Shown here in pieces: positions 48,182-58,410 of a stretch of 64,000 nt of DNA (within the stretch, counting starts at the first letter, position 1; each line of letters begins with the position of its first letter). A program made the position numbers and the translations under genes. The stretch comes from Rhabditoides inermis (Eukaryota > Nematoda > Chromadorea > Rhabditida > Rhabditidae): contig CAWZYM010000346.1 of assembly GCA_963966185.1 (NCBI GenBank), forward strand, positions 561,001-625,000, given 5' to 3'. The notes under the pieces are model-generated. The model made no database searches. It was not told the origin of the DNA and saw nothing but the letters and a program-made list of their open reading frames with translations.

Positions 48182-50622
48182 TCTCTCTCTCTCTCTCTCC
48201 CTCCCTCCCTCCCTCCCCCCCCACCTCGATATACCGCGTGTACCTATTCGCGTGGCTGTCCACAGAGCGCAGAAGAATGCGCAGACCCTGAATAGAATGA
48301 TACTTCAATCTGTATCATGTACTAATTGATTATTTATAATTGATTATTGATTATAATTGATTAATTGATTATAATTGATTAATTGATTATAATTGATTAT
48401 TTATCATCCTGATTCCGTCATACAATGTTAACATGATGTATGAAGCAAATCACTCAATGTACGCTTCACAAAGAATGATACTTTTTCCATTATAATCTCA
48501 TGACAGATCTCGTCGTATCCTGCACCTACAGTACACAGACAGCTGTACACATCACAGTAATCATAATCGTACCTACCGTATCCCTTACAGTACACGTATC
48601 TACCGTACCCCCTACAGTACACCCACCATCTCATGACAGGCCTTCATCCGCACGGGGATGAAGCCTTTTGTTCCGATACCGTACTCCGTACCTACCGTAT
48701 CCCTTACTCCACACAGTACACCCCTCATGACAGGCCGTCACATTCACAGAAATGCTGACGTACCTACCGTATCCCCATTCCCTACAGCTACAGTATGCCG
48801 AACCCTCCACCCACCATCTCATGGCATGCCTTCATCCGCACGGGGATGCTGTCGTACTTGTTGTAGCACGCCTCGGGGGTGTTCCCGCACAGCACCGCCA
48901 TGTCAGTGCACGTGATCATCAGAATACCTGCAATCGATTAATCAATACATCCCCCACCCCTGTCCAACACCACCTGCACTTCTCCAACCAAGGAGGAACA
49001 GTGTAAAAGGAAAGAAAAATCACACAATACATAACCAAGACACAACTACAACGTGAGAATCAATCAATCAATAAATCAATAAATCAATACCCCACCCCTA
49101 TCTGCCACCGCCTGCACGGCCGAGTCGAGGAAGACGCTGGCCGAGCCATACGGGTCCAAGTCGACGCAGTGAAAGCGGCGATCGATCTGACGGTGCGACA
49201 TCATTGTCATGCTGAAACGGGAGGGTATCAACAAGTATTATTAATATTACATTATTATTATTAGTATTATTAGTATTATAAATATGACATTTATCAATAC
49301 TGCGACATCATCGTCATGCTGCATTAAAAAACAAACACTTATTTCAATTCAAACACCGCTACTCTGTGAATAATTGAATTTTGAGTTATGATCACATAAT
49401 GCGATATCTGATAAATGTGGAATTGAATTGAATTGATAACAATTATCCATACTGCGACATCATGAGGCGACGAGACATAGACATTGAAATGAGCAAGACA
49501 TTGCATACTCCGCATATCTCTTTTCTCCTCTCAGCCTCTCGCATATATTTTATCGGTTTCCATTTGTTTAATGTAGTTATTGGTGAGACATCATGGTCGC
49601 ACGGTCATGCGGCGAAAAAGAGAAGTCAAGGTTATGGTTGTCAATTTCTGAAACGAAATACTATCGACAACTCCCCTTCATGCATTTGAATGAAATCACG
49701 TCACGTCATGAATGAAATTAGAACGAAATCACGTCAAATCACGTCCATTAAAACAATAGCATGAACTAGAAATAGTCATCCAAATGACGTCAGACGTCAG
49801 GCGTTTCATTACAAACCAGAAACCACCATAGCTATGCATTCCGTTATCTAGGCCCCAAATACATACAATTAGCATATCATAAATCCACCCACATGGCGTC
49901 TAGAAAGGTCTACAGCCAAACAATTCACTAAAACCATGGCATGTTGGCATGGTATTAAATAAAGAAATTAGCATATCATAACTCCACCCACATGGCGCTA
50001 TTCACAGGGCACGTCAGCATGATCAATCAAACTCAAGTTCAATGAATTTGATTGACAATAATGGTCAGGAGGAGGTCAGCATGATGCAACATGACAATAG
50101 CAAGAATAGAGAATAGAACCACCCACATGGCTTCTCATGAAAAAAAAAACAACTAACAACCACGACAATCCTACAATTCACCGCGAAATTGACGGGGAAT
50201 CAAATTAGTAAATTAGCATATCACAAATCCACCCATATGGCGTTATCTATCACAATCAGGAAGACAAAACAAAAATGGCCTCCGCTCCTCAAAAAATAGC
50301 ACATCAAAGCAAAAAATAGCGCATCACAAACCCACATGCATGGATCATAGACATAATATTAGCATATCATAAATTCACCCACATGGCGTCTCCATAGTGC
50401 GCGGTGACCCTGTCGCCAACTCCATTCAGCTCGATGTTCTTCCGGATCGTCTCCACCGCCTGCTCCGAGAAGTCGTTCGCCAGAACCTGAAGAGATTGGT
50501 GTTGCTTGAACAGAGAAATGTACGTATTTAATCCATGTACGTATTTAAAAACGTATGTATTTAATTTTCCATAATCCGTAATCTATGCACCGTGCGCAGA
50601 GAGAGGGAGAGGGAGAGAGAGA

Positions 50623-50685
<63 letters not shown>

Positions 50686-50854
50686 TATCCCCGATCCCCC
50701 GATTCAAGACAAAATCACAACTTCACGAGAACGATTAAAGATCGTTCATAAAGAATACCAGAAAATCCATGTTTCGCAAGAGAGTGAAACATGTGAACGA
50801 GAAATACCCATAATCCGTCGAGAACGGTTTTCAGAAACAACAAAAAACACACGA

Positions 50855-50887
<33 letters not shown>

Positions 50888-51821
50888 CGACGACGACGAC
50901 AACAACAACAGACAAACAAACAAACAAACACCCCACCGAGGCGACGTGCGGCACCTCCTGGCTGAAGCGCATCGCGCGCAGCCCACTCGCCGACAGAGCG
51001 TCCAGAATGCGGATAGAACCGTCCTGCAAAAGATAAGAAAATTGATACATTTGCGTAAATTGCATTGTTGATTATTGTATTTTGAACGATATTAGTGAAT
51101 TAACAGAAAGTGGATCGACCCGCCCTGCAGAAAAGTTTTAACCATTTACATTTACATTAGTGTAGTGCCTCTTTCCATTGTATTGTATTCTTATTGACAG
51201 TTACAATTACTGTAATATTGGAGAAATATTGTATTCTTATGCGCTCCCGCCCTGAATGCGAATCGAGTTGACCTAAAACCAAAATAAATACTAACAGCTC
51301 ACATAGAATCACAAATGCCTGAACCTAAACTGTCCATAGTAAACAGCCCAGGATAGGCATATGTGAGGTGAGGTGAGAAAGAGAAATATGATTGTAATTC
51401 ATGGTGGCACATTTTCCATCAAATCTACGCATCACTGCCCGCTCAATCATTGCTGGCCGATTAGTGGAACAATATTCCGTACGAAGAATAAAAAAATAGA
51501 ATCATTTGCTACTAACTAATATTCAGAAACAAAACAAAAATCAAATCACAAATCGATATTGCAAATCACAAGAAATCAATAATCTAATTTAATCGGCTAC
51601 ACATATCGTGTTCGTGTGAAAACATTGAAACTTGAAACCAAACAAGAAAAGAGTCACCCACATCGTTCTCGATGACGAACTTCTTCTTCTTGGGCTGCGG
51701 CTCCGCGTCCGAGTCAATAGCCTGAAGAACTCTCTCTCCCTCGCTCTCTCTTTCTCTCTCTCTCTCTCCCTCTTACTCTCTCCCCATCTATCTCCCTCTC
51801 TCTCCCCCCCACCTCTCTCTC

Positions 51822-51882
<61 letters not shown>

Positions 51883-53652
51883 CCCACCCACCCCTCCCTC
51901 CTTGTCCGCCGGCGTCTGTCTTTCTTCAATTCGCTCCGCCACAAACTCGCGCAGCACAGTAACCCTGAAGAGAAGGTTGTTTTACTTTATTCATTTATTA
52001 TTTATATATTAACCTATTGAAAGTATCACAAACCTCAAACAGTACAGTGTCAATTGAAACGACATAAATTCTAGGTTTCACGAAATTGATAAGATACACA
52101 CACATAGACGCACTCTAATTTCTTTAGATAATCGAATATCAAAACATTAATCCTTAAAAAAAACCTCCTAATCGCCAGCTGATTAATTTAAATTGAAAGA
52201 AAGTTGAACATCACAATACACGTATATGATCAATGTCTATAAAAAAGATGAATGTCTCTAATTCAAAGTGAATAAAATACACGTGAGGTTCCTGTTGCAC
52301 TCCAGCACATAGTGTCATATTCTCCTACAATATCCTCTATATATAAACAAACAAACAAAGATAAGAAATGACTGACGTGGGGAATAATCAAAACAAGGAG
52401 AGAGAAAAAAGCTCTTCTTTTGACCTCCAGGTGAATGATAATTTTGGGAAAAGGATAAAGGGAAAACACTTTTTTTTTAAATAAACACACGTGAGGTCCC
52501 TGTTACCCTGTTACCCTGTTGAACTCCTCAAACTCCTGCTAACCTGCACTTTTAGTCTCATATTTCATACAAATAAACGAAAACCTTGCCGTAATTTACA
52601 TAATTGTTGCTACTTGATTCGAGATAAATATTTTGAATAAGACTGACGTGAGGTCCCGGTTGAACTCCTGCACTCTTAGTGTTTATAAACGAACAAATGA
52701 GGAATTGATAAAGCAGAGATAGGACCATCACACCCACCTCGCCCCACATCAACACCTTCCCCCAAACTATTGAGATTGGTAATAAATCTCTTTTACTCCA
52801 CAAGGAAATAAGAAACAAAGTTGCGCAACGACTGACGTGAGGTCCCGGTTGAACTCCTGCACGGGGTTGTAGAAGGCCGAGCTGGGGCCGGTGAACGCGA
52901 TCTTCGCCAGGCCCTCCTGGATCAGGCTGAAAAAGGAGAGGGATTATGCAAATTGAAAATGAGCAGGACCAATTAAAGACGACAAAAAATCGAAAAGACA
53001 CTGCAGATCCTCCATGCAAGACACTACCAACGCTATACCGTAGTATCATTCACTGCGCGCCCTCGAATGATACCGCGCGTGTCACTGTATTGATTGACCT
53101 GGTGTGTGATAAGTCTGTGCGTGTTTCTTTCATTTTTTTGTCGATTTTATGCAAATTAAGCTGAAAGTAAGCAGACCCCAATTATGCAAATTAGGGATGT
53201 TTATGCAACTCAACACGATGCTCACGCGACTCGGTGGGTTTTTTTTTTCAAATTTATATACAACATATTATAAAAGCTATCATAGCAAACAGAATGTGTA
53301 AAACAGTAAGACAAATAACGAAGGCTCACTTGACTTGCTGGTCTCTAACAATAAGTTTCAGCTCGAGTTTGTGAGATGAGCGAACAGCCGTCATTTAATT
53401 TCAGGAAGACAGTGTTTGCGACAAACGCAAAGTAACACAATGATGTAAAATGCAATCAAAATACATATAAATGAAATTAAAATAGATAACTAAAATAGCT
53501 TATTAAAATAGATGAGTGATAAACATTTATATCAGAACGAAATTATGTGAGCGAAATGCAAACAATAGAAAAATGAAATAAGATAACAAGATGATCACTC
53601 ACTTGACTGGCTGGTCTCCGGCCGCGGGCTGTGCAGCGCCGTTCTCGGTCAT
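41053..53652 (-). CDS. TRMT1: tRNA (guanine(26)-N(2))-dimethyltransferase, 533 aa, 21 exons
   Basis: SAM-dependent enzyme making N2,N2-dimethylguanosine at position 26 of tRNAs. Exons in gene order: 53603-53652, 52837-52926, 51892-51964, 51662-51721, 50937-51023, 50383-50486, 49096-49211, 48815-48927, 48225-48287, 47202-47287, 46900-46969, 46522-46589, 46044-46136, 45355-45430, 45015-45071, 44160-44216, 43207-43284, 42467-42552(53), 41628-41702, 41295-41348, 41053-41097 (1602 nt, in phase). Family motifs seen: NPVQEFNRDLT near the start, LDALSASGLRAMRF (SAM motif I), LANDFSEQAVETIRKNIELN, catalytic VDLDPYGSASVFLDSAVQAV, ITCTDMAVLCGN, SVDSHANRYTRYIE, zinc-type CSGC and CIHCG, ELPDVPLYYEHDQLA, SHANPRAIKTDAPPQLLWDM and NWGPRPKAKG. 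Length is normal for the family. There is no obvious mitochondrial presequence. A KKKK stretch in exon 4 could be a nuclear signal. Introns carry unusual exon-edge repeats (see findings). Confidence 0.96.
42860..43206. repeat. Long (CT)n tract in TRMT1 intron 17
   Basis: About 345 bases of CT-rich repeats. On the sense strand it is GA-rich and starts in the donor itself (GTGGGAGAGAGAGGGG). Confidence 0.95.
43490..44159 (-). repeat. Tandem exon-edge repeat array in TRMT1 intron 16
   Basis: Four or more degenerate units contain TGTATCCGG-like sequence (near 43545, 43635, 43861, 44023), AACTCTCGAAATGACCGTAA and CAGGATCAAACATAATCAT. The unit edge matches the last bases of exon 16 with its donor (44150-44170). 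Confidence 0.75.
44251..44311. repeat. Perfect 23-bp hairpin in TRMT1 intron 15
   Basis: Left arm 44251-44273 begins GGTCCGTATCCCTGAT. Right arm 44289-44311 is its exact reverse complement. The loop is 15 bases. It lies about 35 bases upstream (sense) of exon 16. Confidence 0.9.
48036..48220. repeat. (CT)n tract in TRMT1 intron 9
   Basis: CT repeats that on the sense strand begin at the exon 9 donor as GTGGGGGGGGAGGGAGGG and pass into (GA)n. Confidence 0.93.
48485..48760 (-). repeat. Tandem copies of the exon 8 3' end in TRMT1 intron 8
   Basis: Copy at 48621-48664 repeats about 40 bases of exon 8 (PVRMKACHEM) with its GTGGGTGT donor almost exactly. Shorter copies lie near 48722-48740 and 48487-48500. 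Spacers repeat TACCGTATCCC. Confidence 0.85.
49885..50250 (-). repeat. Tandem copies of the exon 6 3' end in TRMT1 intron 6
   Basis: The motif GCATATCATAAATCCACCC plus ACATGGCGTC recurs near 49871-49900, 49970-49998, 50121-50135 (shorter) and 50213-50245, then as the real exon edge at 50361-50390. Confidence 0.85.
50596..50940. repeat. (GA)n and (CAA)n repeats in TRMT1 intron 5
   Basis: GA tract at about 50596-50680 and CAA/CGA repeats at about 50857-50930, the latter running into the donor of exon 5 (sense GTGGGGTGTTTGTTTGTTTG). Confidence 0.93.
51722..51891. repeat. TRMT1 intron 3, almost wholly (GA)n on the sense strand
   Basis: 170-base intron. Sense strand starts GTGGGTGGGGAGGAGAGAG and ends AGAGTTCTTCAG, with GA repeats between. 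Confidence 0.95.
52278..52675 (-). repeat. Tandem copies of the exon 2 3' end in TRMT1 intron 2
   Basis: The end of exon 2 (QEFNRDLT) with its GTCAGTC donor recurs at 52641-52673 (near exact) and, more decayed, at about 52487-52530 and 52281-52306. Confidence 0.85.
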
Positions 53653-54028
53653 GGTTCGATTGTGGATGAGGAGAGGGGGACGACGACGACACAGGTACTG
53701 CACCACACAACGAGGCAACAGCAACGTCGCGTCTGGAAGCAGTGTTGCACAATGTTTCGAAATCGACGTTCACGATCGTTGAGTAAGTCCTACGAAATCG
53801 GCACGCTATAATTCAGAGAGTCATGACCGTACAAACGTTTACGAAACTTAAAACGACACAAAACGACATAATGAAAAAAATAAAAAAAGAATTTTGCGCG
53901 AATTTTTCGATGGTTGCAATTTGACTGAAAAATTGTGCACATCCGTGCAACAACACATAGTGCACAACGTAGCACTACGACGTGGGTGGGCGTTTTTAAT
54001 TTTTTGCGTTGTTTCATTGCGTTATTTT

Positions 54029-54138
54029 ACTTTTCGTAGGAATATACAATTCGCGTACTGGTCTGCAGTTGTGCAACACCTCGGCAAGTGGTCGAAATAT
54101 CACCGCGCTTTTGACCGCCATTCTAGGTCGTTGCTTTC
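54029..54138. repeat. 110-bp repeat, copy 1
   Basis: Identical in outline to 57258-57367 (from ACTTTTCGTAGGAATATACA to GTCGTTGCTTTC). The function is unknown. Confidence 0.85.
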
Positions 54139-54633
54139 ACCTAGGATGGCCGTTTTGATGTTTTTGTATTGTTTTACAACATTTTCTTCGTTTCTACACA
54201 TTTATCTATGTTAAGTTTACGTATTGTAAAACGGCCATGTGCGGGAAAGCTTTCCTATCCCCGCGCTAGCCAAGTTTCGAATATTTTCGGAATTTTGCTT
54301 GTTTTGGTCGATTTATTCGTAAACGTTGTATGACTTTGGCATTTTCTCATCGTCGCTGTTATTGTATTCGCTTGCTCGAATAAGTGTTACTGGTACGTTT
54401 AAATTGCCGCAATAGGTTCTCTTTCCCTATTCACATGCTTGGGCAGGTCGGCGAGCTTTGAGGGTAGGACCCCGTTTTAACTTCTTCTTTGTGGCGTACC
54501 GACTTCCAATACTATTGTTAGTATTCTTTCTGGTCTAGATACTATGTCGCGCGGCTTTGCAGTTATGCACATACTGGCGTAGTACGCTGGTCATTTTGTC
54601 TTTTGGTTCACGATTTTCTAGTTTATGTGCTTC

Positions 54634-54905
54634 ATGGAGCCCAGGGGGCGGAAGCTGTTTTCTTACCGAGCGGAGCCCAGGGGGCGAAGCGGTTTGCGTC
54701 GAGCGAAGCCCAGGGGGCGAAGCGGTTTGCGTCAAGCGGAGCCCAGGGGGCGAAGCGGTTTGTGTCGAGCGGAGCCCAGGGTTCGCCCCTCATTTTGCAC
54801 GATGCCCCCGGGCCATGTGGTTCGTGTTTGGCGGATCCCAGGGGGTGATGCAGTTCCTTGGCGAGCCCAGAGGACAGAGCTCTGTGTAGTTGTTGAGCCC
54901 AGGGG
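54634..54905. repeat. 33-bp tandem array (GGAGCCCAGGGGGCGAAGCG units)
   Basis: About eight GCCCAGGG-containing units, four of them spaced exactly 33 bases. Later units are diverged. Frames across it are repeat artefacts. Confidence 0.85.
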
Positions 54906-56001
54906 GCAGAGCCGCTCTCCCCGCAGATGAGGCGAGGAGGCTGGACAGTTCGAACCAGCGGGCCTCCTGGAACGTGCTCGTTGTTTGACGCGTAGTCGAT
55001 GAGTTTTTGTGCGAGTGACCTGTTACGGCGCGGATCATGTGAATGGTAAATTGGTTAGTTCCACAACAATAACCCAAAATCTCGTAACTGGCCATGTCAC
55101 GCTTTCGCGCGTTCAAGATCGAGTCGCGTGCATTCGTAGAGAAATTGGGTACGGCGTCAGATCGGTCAGGGATCCGAGAACCACAATCTCGTTGGCTCCT
55201 GCGTTCTGGTCGGAGACCTATTGGACGCAGAGCTCTTTGATGTATGTGTTTAATCACTGCCACCATGGTATATGTGGCAGTGTCGTGGAGAAGGTACCTT
55301 ACCAACCACGAACCGGACTATGGATTGGACATGCTATCTCGCCGGCTGTTCCCGGCTTGTCATTCGCGGCTTTTGTGGTTCGATTAGGAAACGAACGGTA
55401 GCGAATATGAATGGCTTGTGCCAGACAGGGCGCCGCAATACGAGAACGGTGTGTGGTCCTATAAACGTGACCTGCAACCTGGAAATGAATTGTGTGTGCA
55501 AGACGGAAAGTCTTGTGGTCAATTGGTGAGGGTCCAAGCTAGTGAATTTTTGTTGCTAATGGCGGCGTCACTTCTTTTGACACGCAGAGCCCCAGGCACT
55601 TTCGTACGCCACTCAAGTTCCCACTCAAGTTCCAGCCCTTTTCTCCAGATTCATATTACCTCGCACCATTCTCGCGCCATGGCCCGCATGGCCGTCTGTG
55701 CACCGTTCGTGTGCAAGCAGCACAATTCGGAATATACAGAAACGATCAGTGATCGATGCCTTAATCATTGGACAATATATAGTTCTCGCTAAGTGTTTTA
55801 CCAATTCGTGTGCAACGTTCTTGCACGCAGTTTTTGCTCCACTCCACTCCACTTCTCGGATTGCCCATGTCCGGAAAATGACGTCTTCAGAGGCTAAATC
55901 GCTGAAGCGCGATGCCCTCTAGAAGGTACGCACGGCTATGTTGCCACGCGGTTCGGTACTCGTCGTCCTTATTTTTTTGGCATTTATTGGCTGATTTGCA
56001 G

Positions 56002-56600
56002 TTAGACTTTCAAGGTCTTACCGATGTCGTCGTGCACCTTCACCATCCACGCTTCTCGAGTGCTTTTTCTCTCCCAGTGGGGCTGCGGAAGTGCGTGTGC
56101 GGACTGCTTCACAATGCGGTTGTCTCTTCTGCGCAGCATGACCCAGCAGGCTAGCTCGCTCAGCCGCCACCTGCCGCGATGGTCTCGACTCGACAGCTTG
56201 CGGGAGCGACGCTGTAGACGCGAGTAGATATCTTCGACTGTCTTGTAGAGGGTGTTGGTGGCCCGCGCGGGTCCTGATAGAAGAATGCGAGCTTTTAACT
56301 GAAGAACTTTCCTTTCGCGACGTCTGGCTTCGATGCGACGGTGTTGTTGAGCGCCCACGTTCCCCCCGCTAGAAAGAGGAAGGCGGCGTGGGCGGAATTG
56401 CGGTAGACGCGTAGCGGGATGTTATTATCCACATTTGACCTCTACAGCACCTTGTCCAGCGAATTGAACGCTGAATAGGAGAACAGGCGTGCGCGATTTT
56501 CGTCAGCATGTTCATCTCCGAATCGACCTTGTCGCTCACCCACGACGCGAGGTAGCGGTACTCGTGCACCTGCTCGATCTCCTCTTCATTATGTACACTG
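56002..56600 (-). pseudogene. Non-LTR retrotransposon fragment (region after reverse transcriptase)
   Basis: Minus strand, in order: EEIEQVHEYRYLASWVSDK and DSEMNMLTKIAHACS, then after a break VDNNIPLRVYRNSAHAAF and WALNNT, then RWRLSELACWVMLRRRDNRI and ERKSTREAWMVKVHDDIGK. This follows the usual order of RTE/L1-like elements: a YLGs.is.dg..e...RI..A segment, a K.riy...v...LYG.EtW segment and an R.LGHv.R..d.Ri / GRpr..W...v..dl segment. Stops and frameshifts break it and the catalytic core is absent. Confidence 0.75.
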
Positions 56601-56984
56601 CGGTCACTGCGTTCATGCGGTTAGCACCGCGACGAGCTACGCGCACGCCGCTTCCGCGTGCTGTGAGAACGTGTAATTGTATGAGGCGGGTGTGACGTGT
56701 GAGGCGAGGAGTAAAGCTACATTGCAATTCCAGTTTGCCGAATAGGTGATTGGCTATCAGCAGATAGCGCAGCGCATAAGTAGTTGTTATCGCCTTTAAA
56801 ATGTGAAGTATCGCGAGTCGCGTGTCTGTCTACCTATCCGAGGCGGATTCGTACCGTTTTTTGTGTCGCGCGTGTTCAGATATCTCTGTCGCGTTCATAA
56901 TCACATGTCCGCGATGACGCGCACTCACCGTCGTACTGAAATGCTTCTACTTCTATTCGAACAATTTGCAGTCATTCGTGGCCA

Positions 56985-57867
56985 AAATGTCATCTGGGAA
57001 AGCGACCGGAGGGGATGCCAACGACTGGCTAGCACGAAAGGCCCGATGGGACAGTGTCGCGGCCGGCGCCGCCCTGCCTGGAGGAGCAGCTGACTAAGAG
57101 TGAGTCAGACTGGCATAGTGTGGTACATACCATACATAGGTTTAGATACCCTAGTTTCTGACCTTTGCTTGTTCTAGCATAAACCTGTCCCTCCTAAGCG
57201 AATTGTATATGGATAATGAAAAATTATTTATCACGTAGAGCAGCGGAGTGATAATTTACTTTTCGTAGGAATATACAATTCGCGTACTGGTCTGCAGTTG
57301 TGCAACACCTCGGCAAGTGGTCGAAATATCACCGCGCTTTTGACCGCCATTCTAGGTCGTTGCTTTCCCACCCACCCGCCCAGTGTAGAGCGGAACCCAC
57401 CCTCCCACCAGAATGTGAACGGGGAGTGAACTAGAACGGCATCAGTTGACTATATACGACGTCGCAGAATCAGTCGCTATGCCGTAGAGTAGCACTGTCA
57501 CACCTGCGTTTACATGATTCACGAATCATGTAGTGATGCAACTAACTGGCTCTACTCTTATGCCCTTTCACAGTCCAGCCATCACGGCTATTGTTTCATA
57601 TTTGGACTAATGCGCCAGATAGTTATAACTTGCAGAGCTATCAGTTCCATTAGCCGTCCCTTTTCAGCAGCACCCTGCTCGCGCGGGGAGGCTAATGTTA
57701 TAATTTCAGATTCGCACGTGGTCGGAAGAAGGGAGAGAGGAGCGACCCTGCGGCGCCTTCACCAAGTCGGCGAGGAGCCGCGCCGACGACGGCACCCTCG
57801 ACGCGTCCCCCTTCCCCCTCCCCAACATGCGACGCCACGTGCCCTTCCCTCATTGTCCATTCGCTAA
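56985..57867 (+). other. Two possible exons of an unidentified gene
   Basis: After a TTTGCAG acceptor a frame starts at about 56985 (MSSGKATGGDANDWLARKAR) and stops at a TAA within 110 bases. A second open stretch at 57710-57867 with an ATTTCAG acceptor and a GTAGCA donor reads IRTWSEEGREERPCGAFTKS and NMRRHVPFPHCPFAK. GC-rich third positions suggest coding. They do not join in frame with the obvious donor, so the gene model is unresolved. Confidence 0.3.
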
Positions 57868-58040
57868 GGTAGCACTCCCCCACAGTAGTCCACACTGTGT
57901 GTTACAATTGGATGCCTCGCTCATTGTATTACTGTGGGGTCCGAATACGGCCATCTGTGAGCATAAACCTGTCCCTCCTAAGCGAATTGTATATGGATAA
58001 TGAAAAATTATTTATCACGTAGAGCAGCGGAGTGATAATT
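57177..58040. repeat. 704-bp segment bracketed by 80-bp direct repeats
   Basis: 57177-57256 and 57961-58040 are the same 80 bases (GCATAAACCTGTCCCTCCTA to GTGATAATT). The 110-bp repeat copy 2 (57258-57367) follows the first one immediately. Confidence 0.85.
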
Positions 58041-58410
58041 CATTACTTTTGAAATTTATCATTTTGATTACAAATGCATCGATTGAGCTATATCCCACGA
58101 ACGTATGGAACATATGATTGTTATTGGATTGGCTCTATTTCTCCTGTTTTCTTCGTTGTTCTCCTCAACGTGCGATTTTCATATTTTTCTACCACATTGT
58201 CATGACATTTGATTATCATTTCTAAAATGTGCTTTCCTTTTTCTTCATTTTCGTGGACACTGGCTTTGCCCGCGAACTGTCATTTCATTTACTAGTCAGT
58301 CTTCTTTTTAACGACGGCTCGTTTCGTATTTTTGCTTCTACGTGCATAAAGTCCCCTTCCGCGAACCACTAAATGTGTCACAATTGTTTATTTTTTCTGC
58401 AGGTAGAACC

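Larger units (their letters stand above)
53653..56000. other. TRMT1 5' flank and spacer, no supportable gene
   Basis: Contains the TRMT1 promoter region, a tandem array at 54634-54905, and open frames of unknown worth (55009-55401 and 55418-55530 plus) without start ATG, motif or second copy. A partial M2 MITE lies near 55655-55860. Confidence 0.5.

Noticed and set aside
52558..53049. 163-aa minus-strand open frame
   Set aside because: It crosses TRMT1 exon 2 in a wrong frame; the true frame is fixed by NPVQEFNRDLT.
55009..55401. 130-codon open frame without ATG (RVTCYGADHVNGKLVSS)
   Set aside because: No start codon, no recognised motif, no second copy. It may be an old element fragment but cannot be supported.
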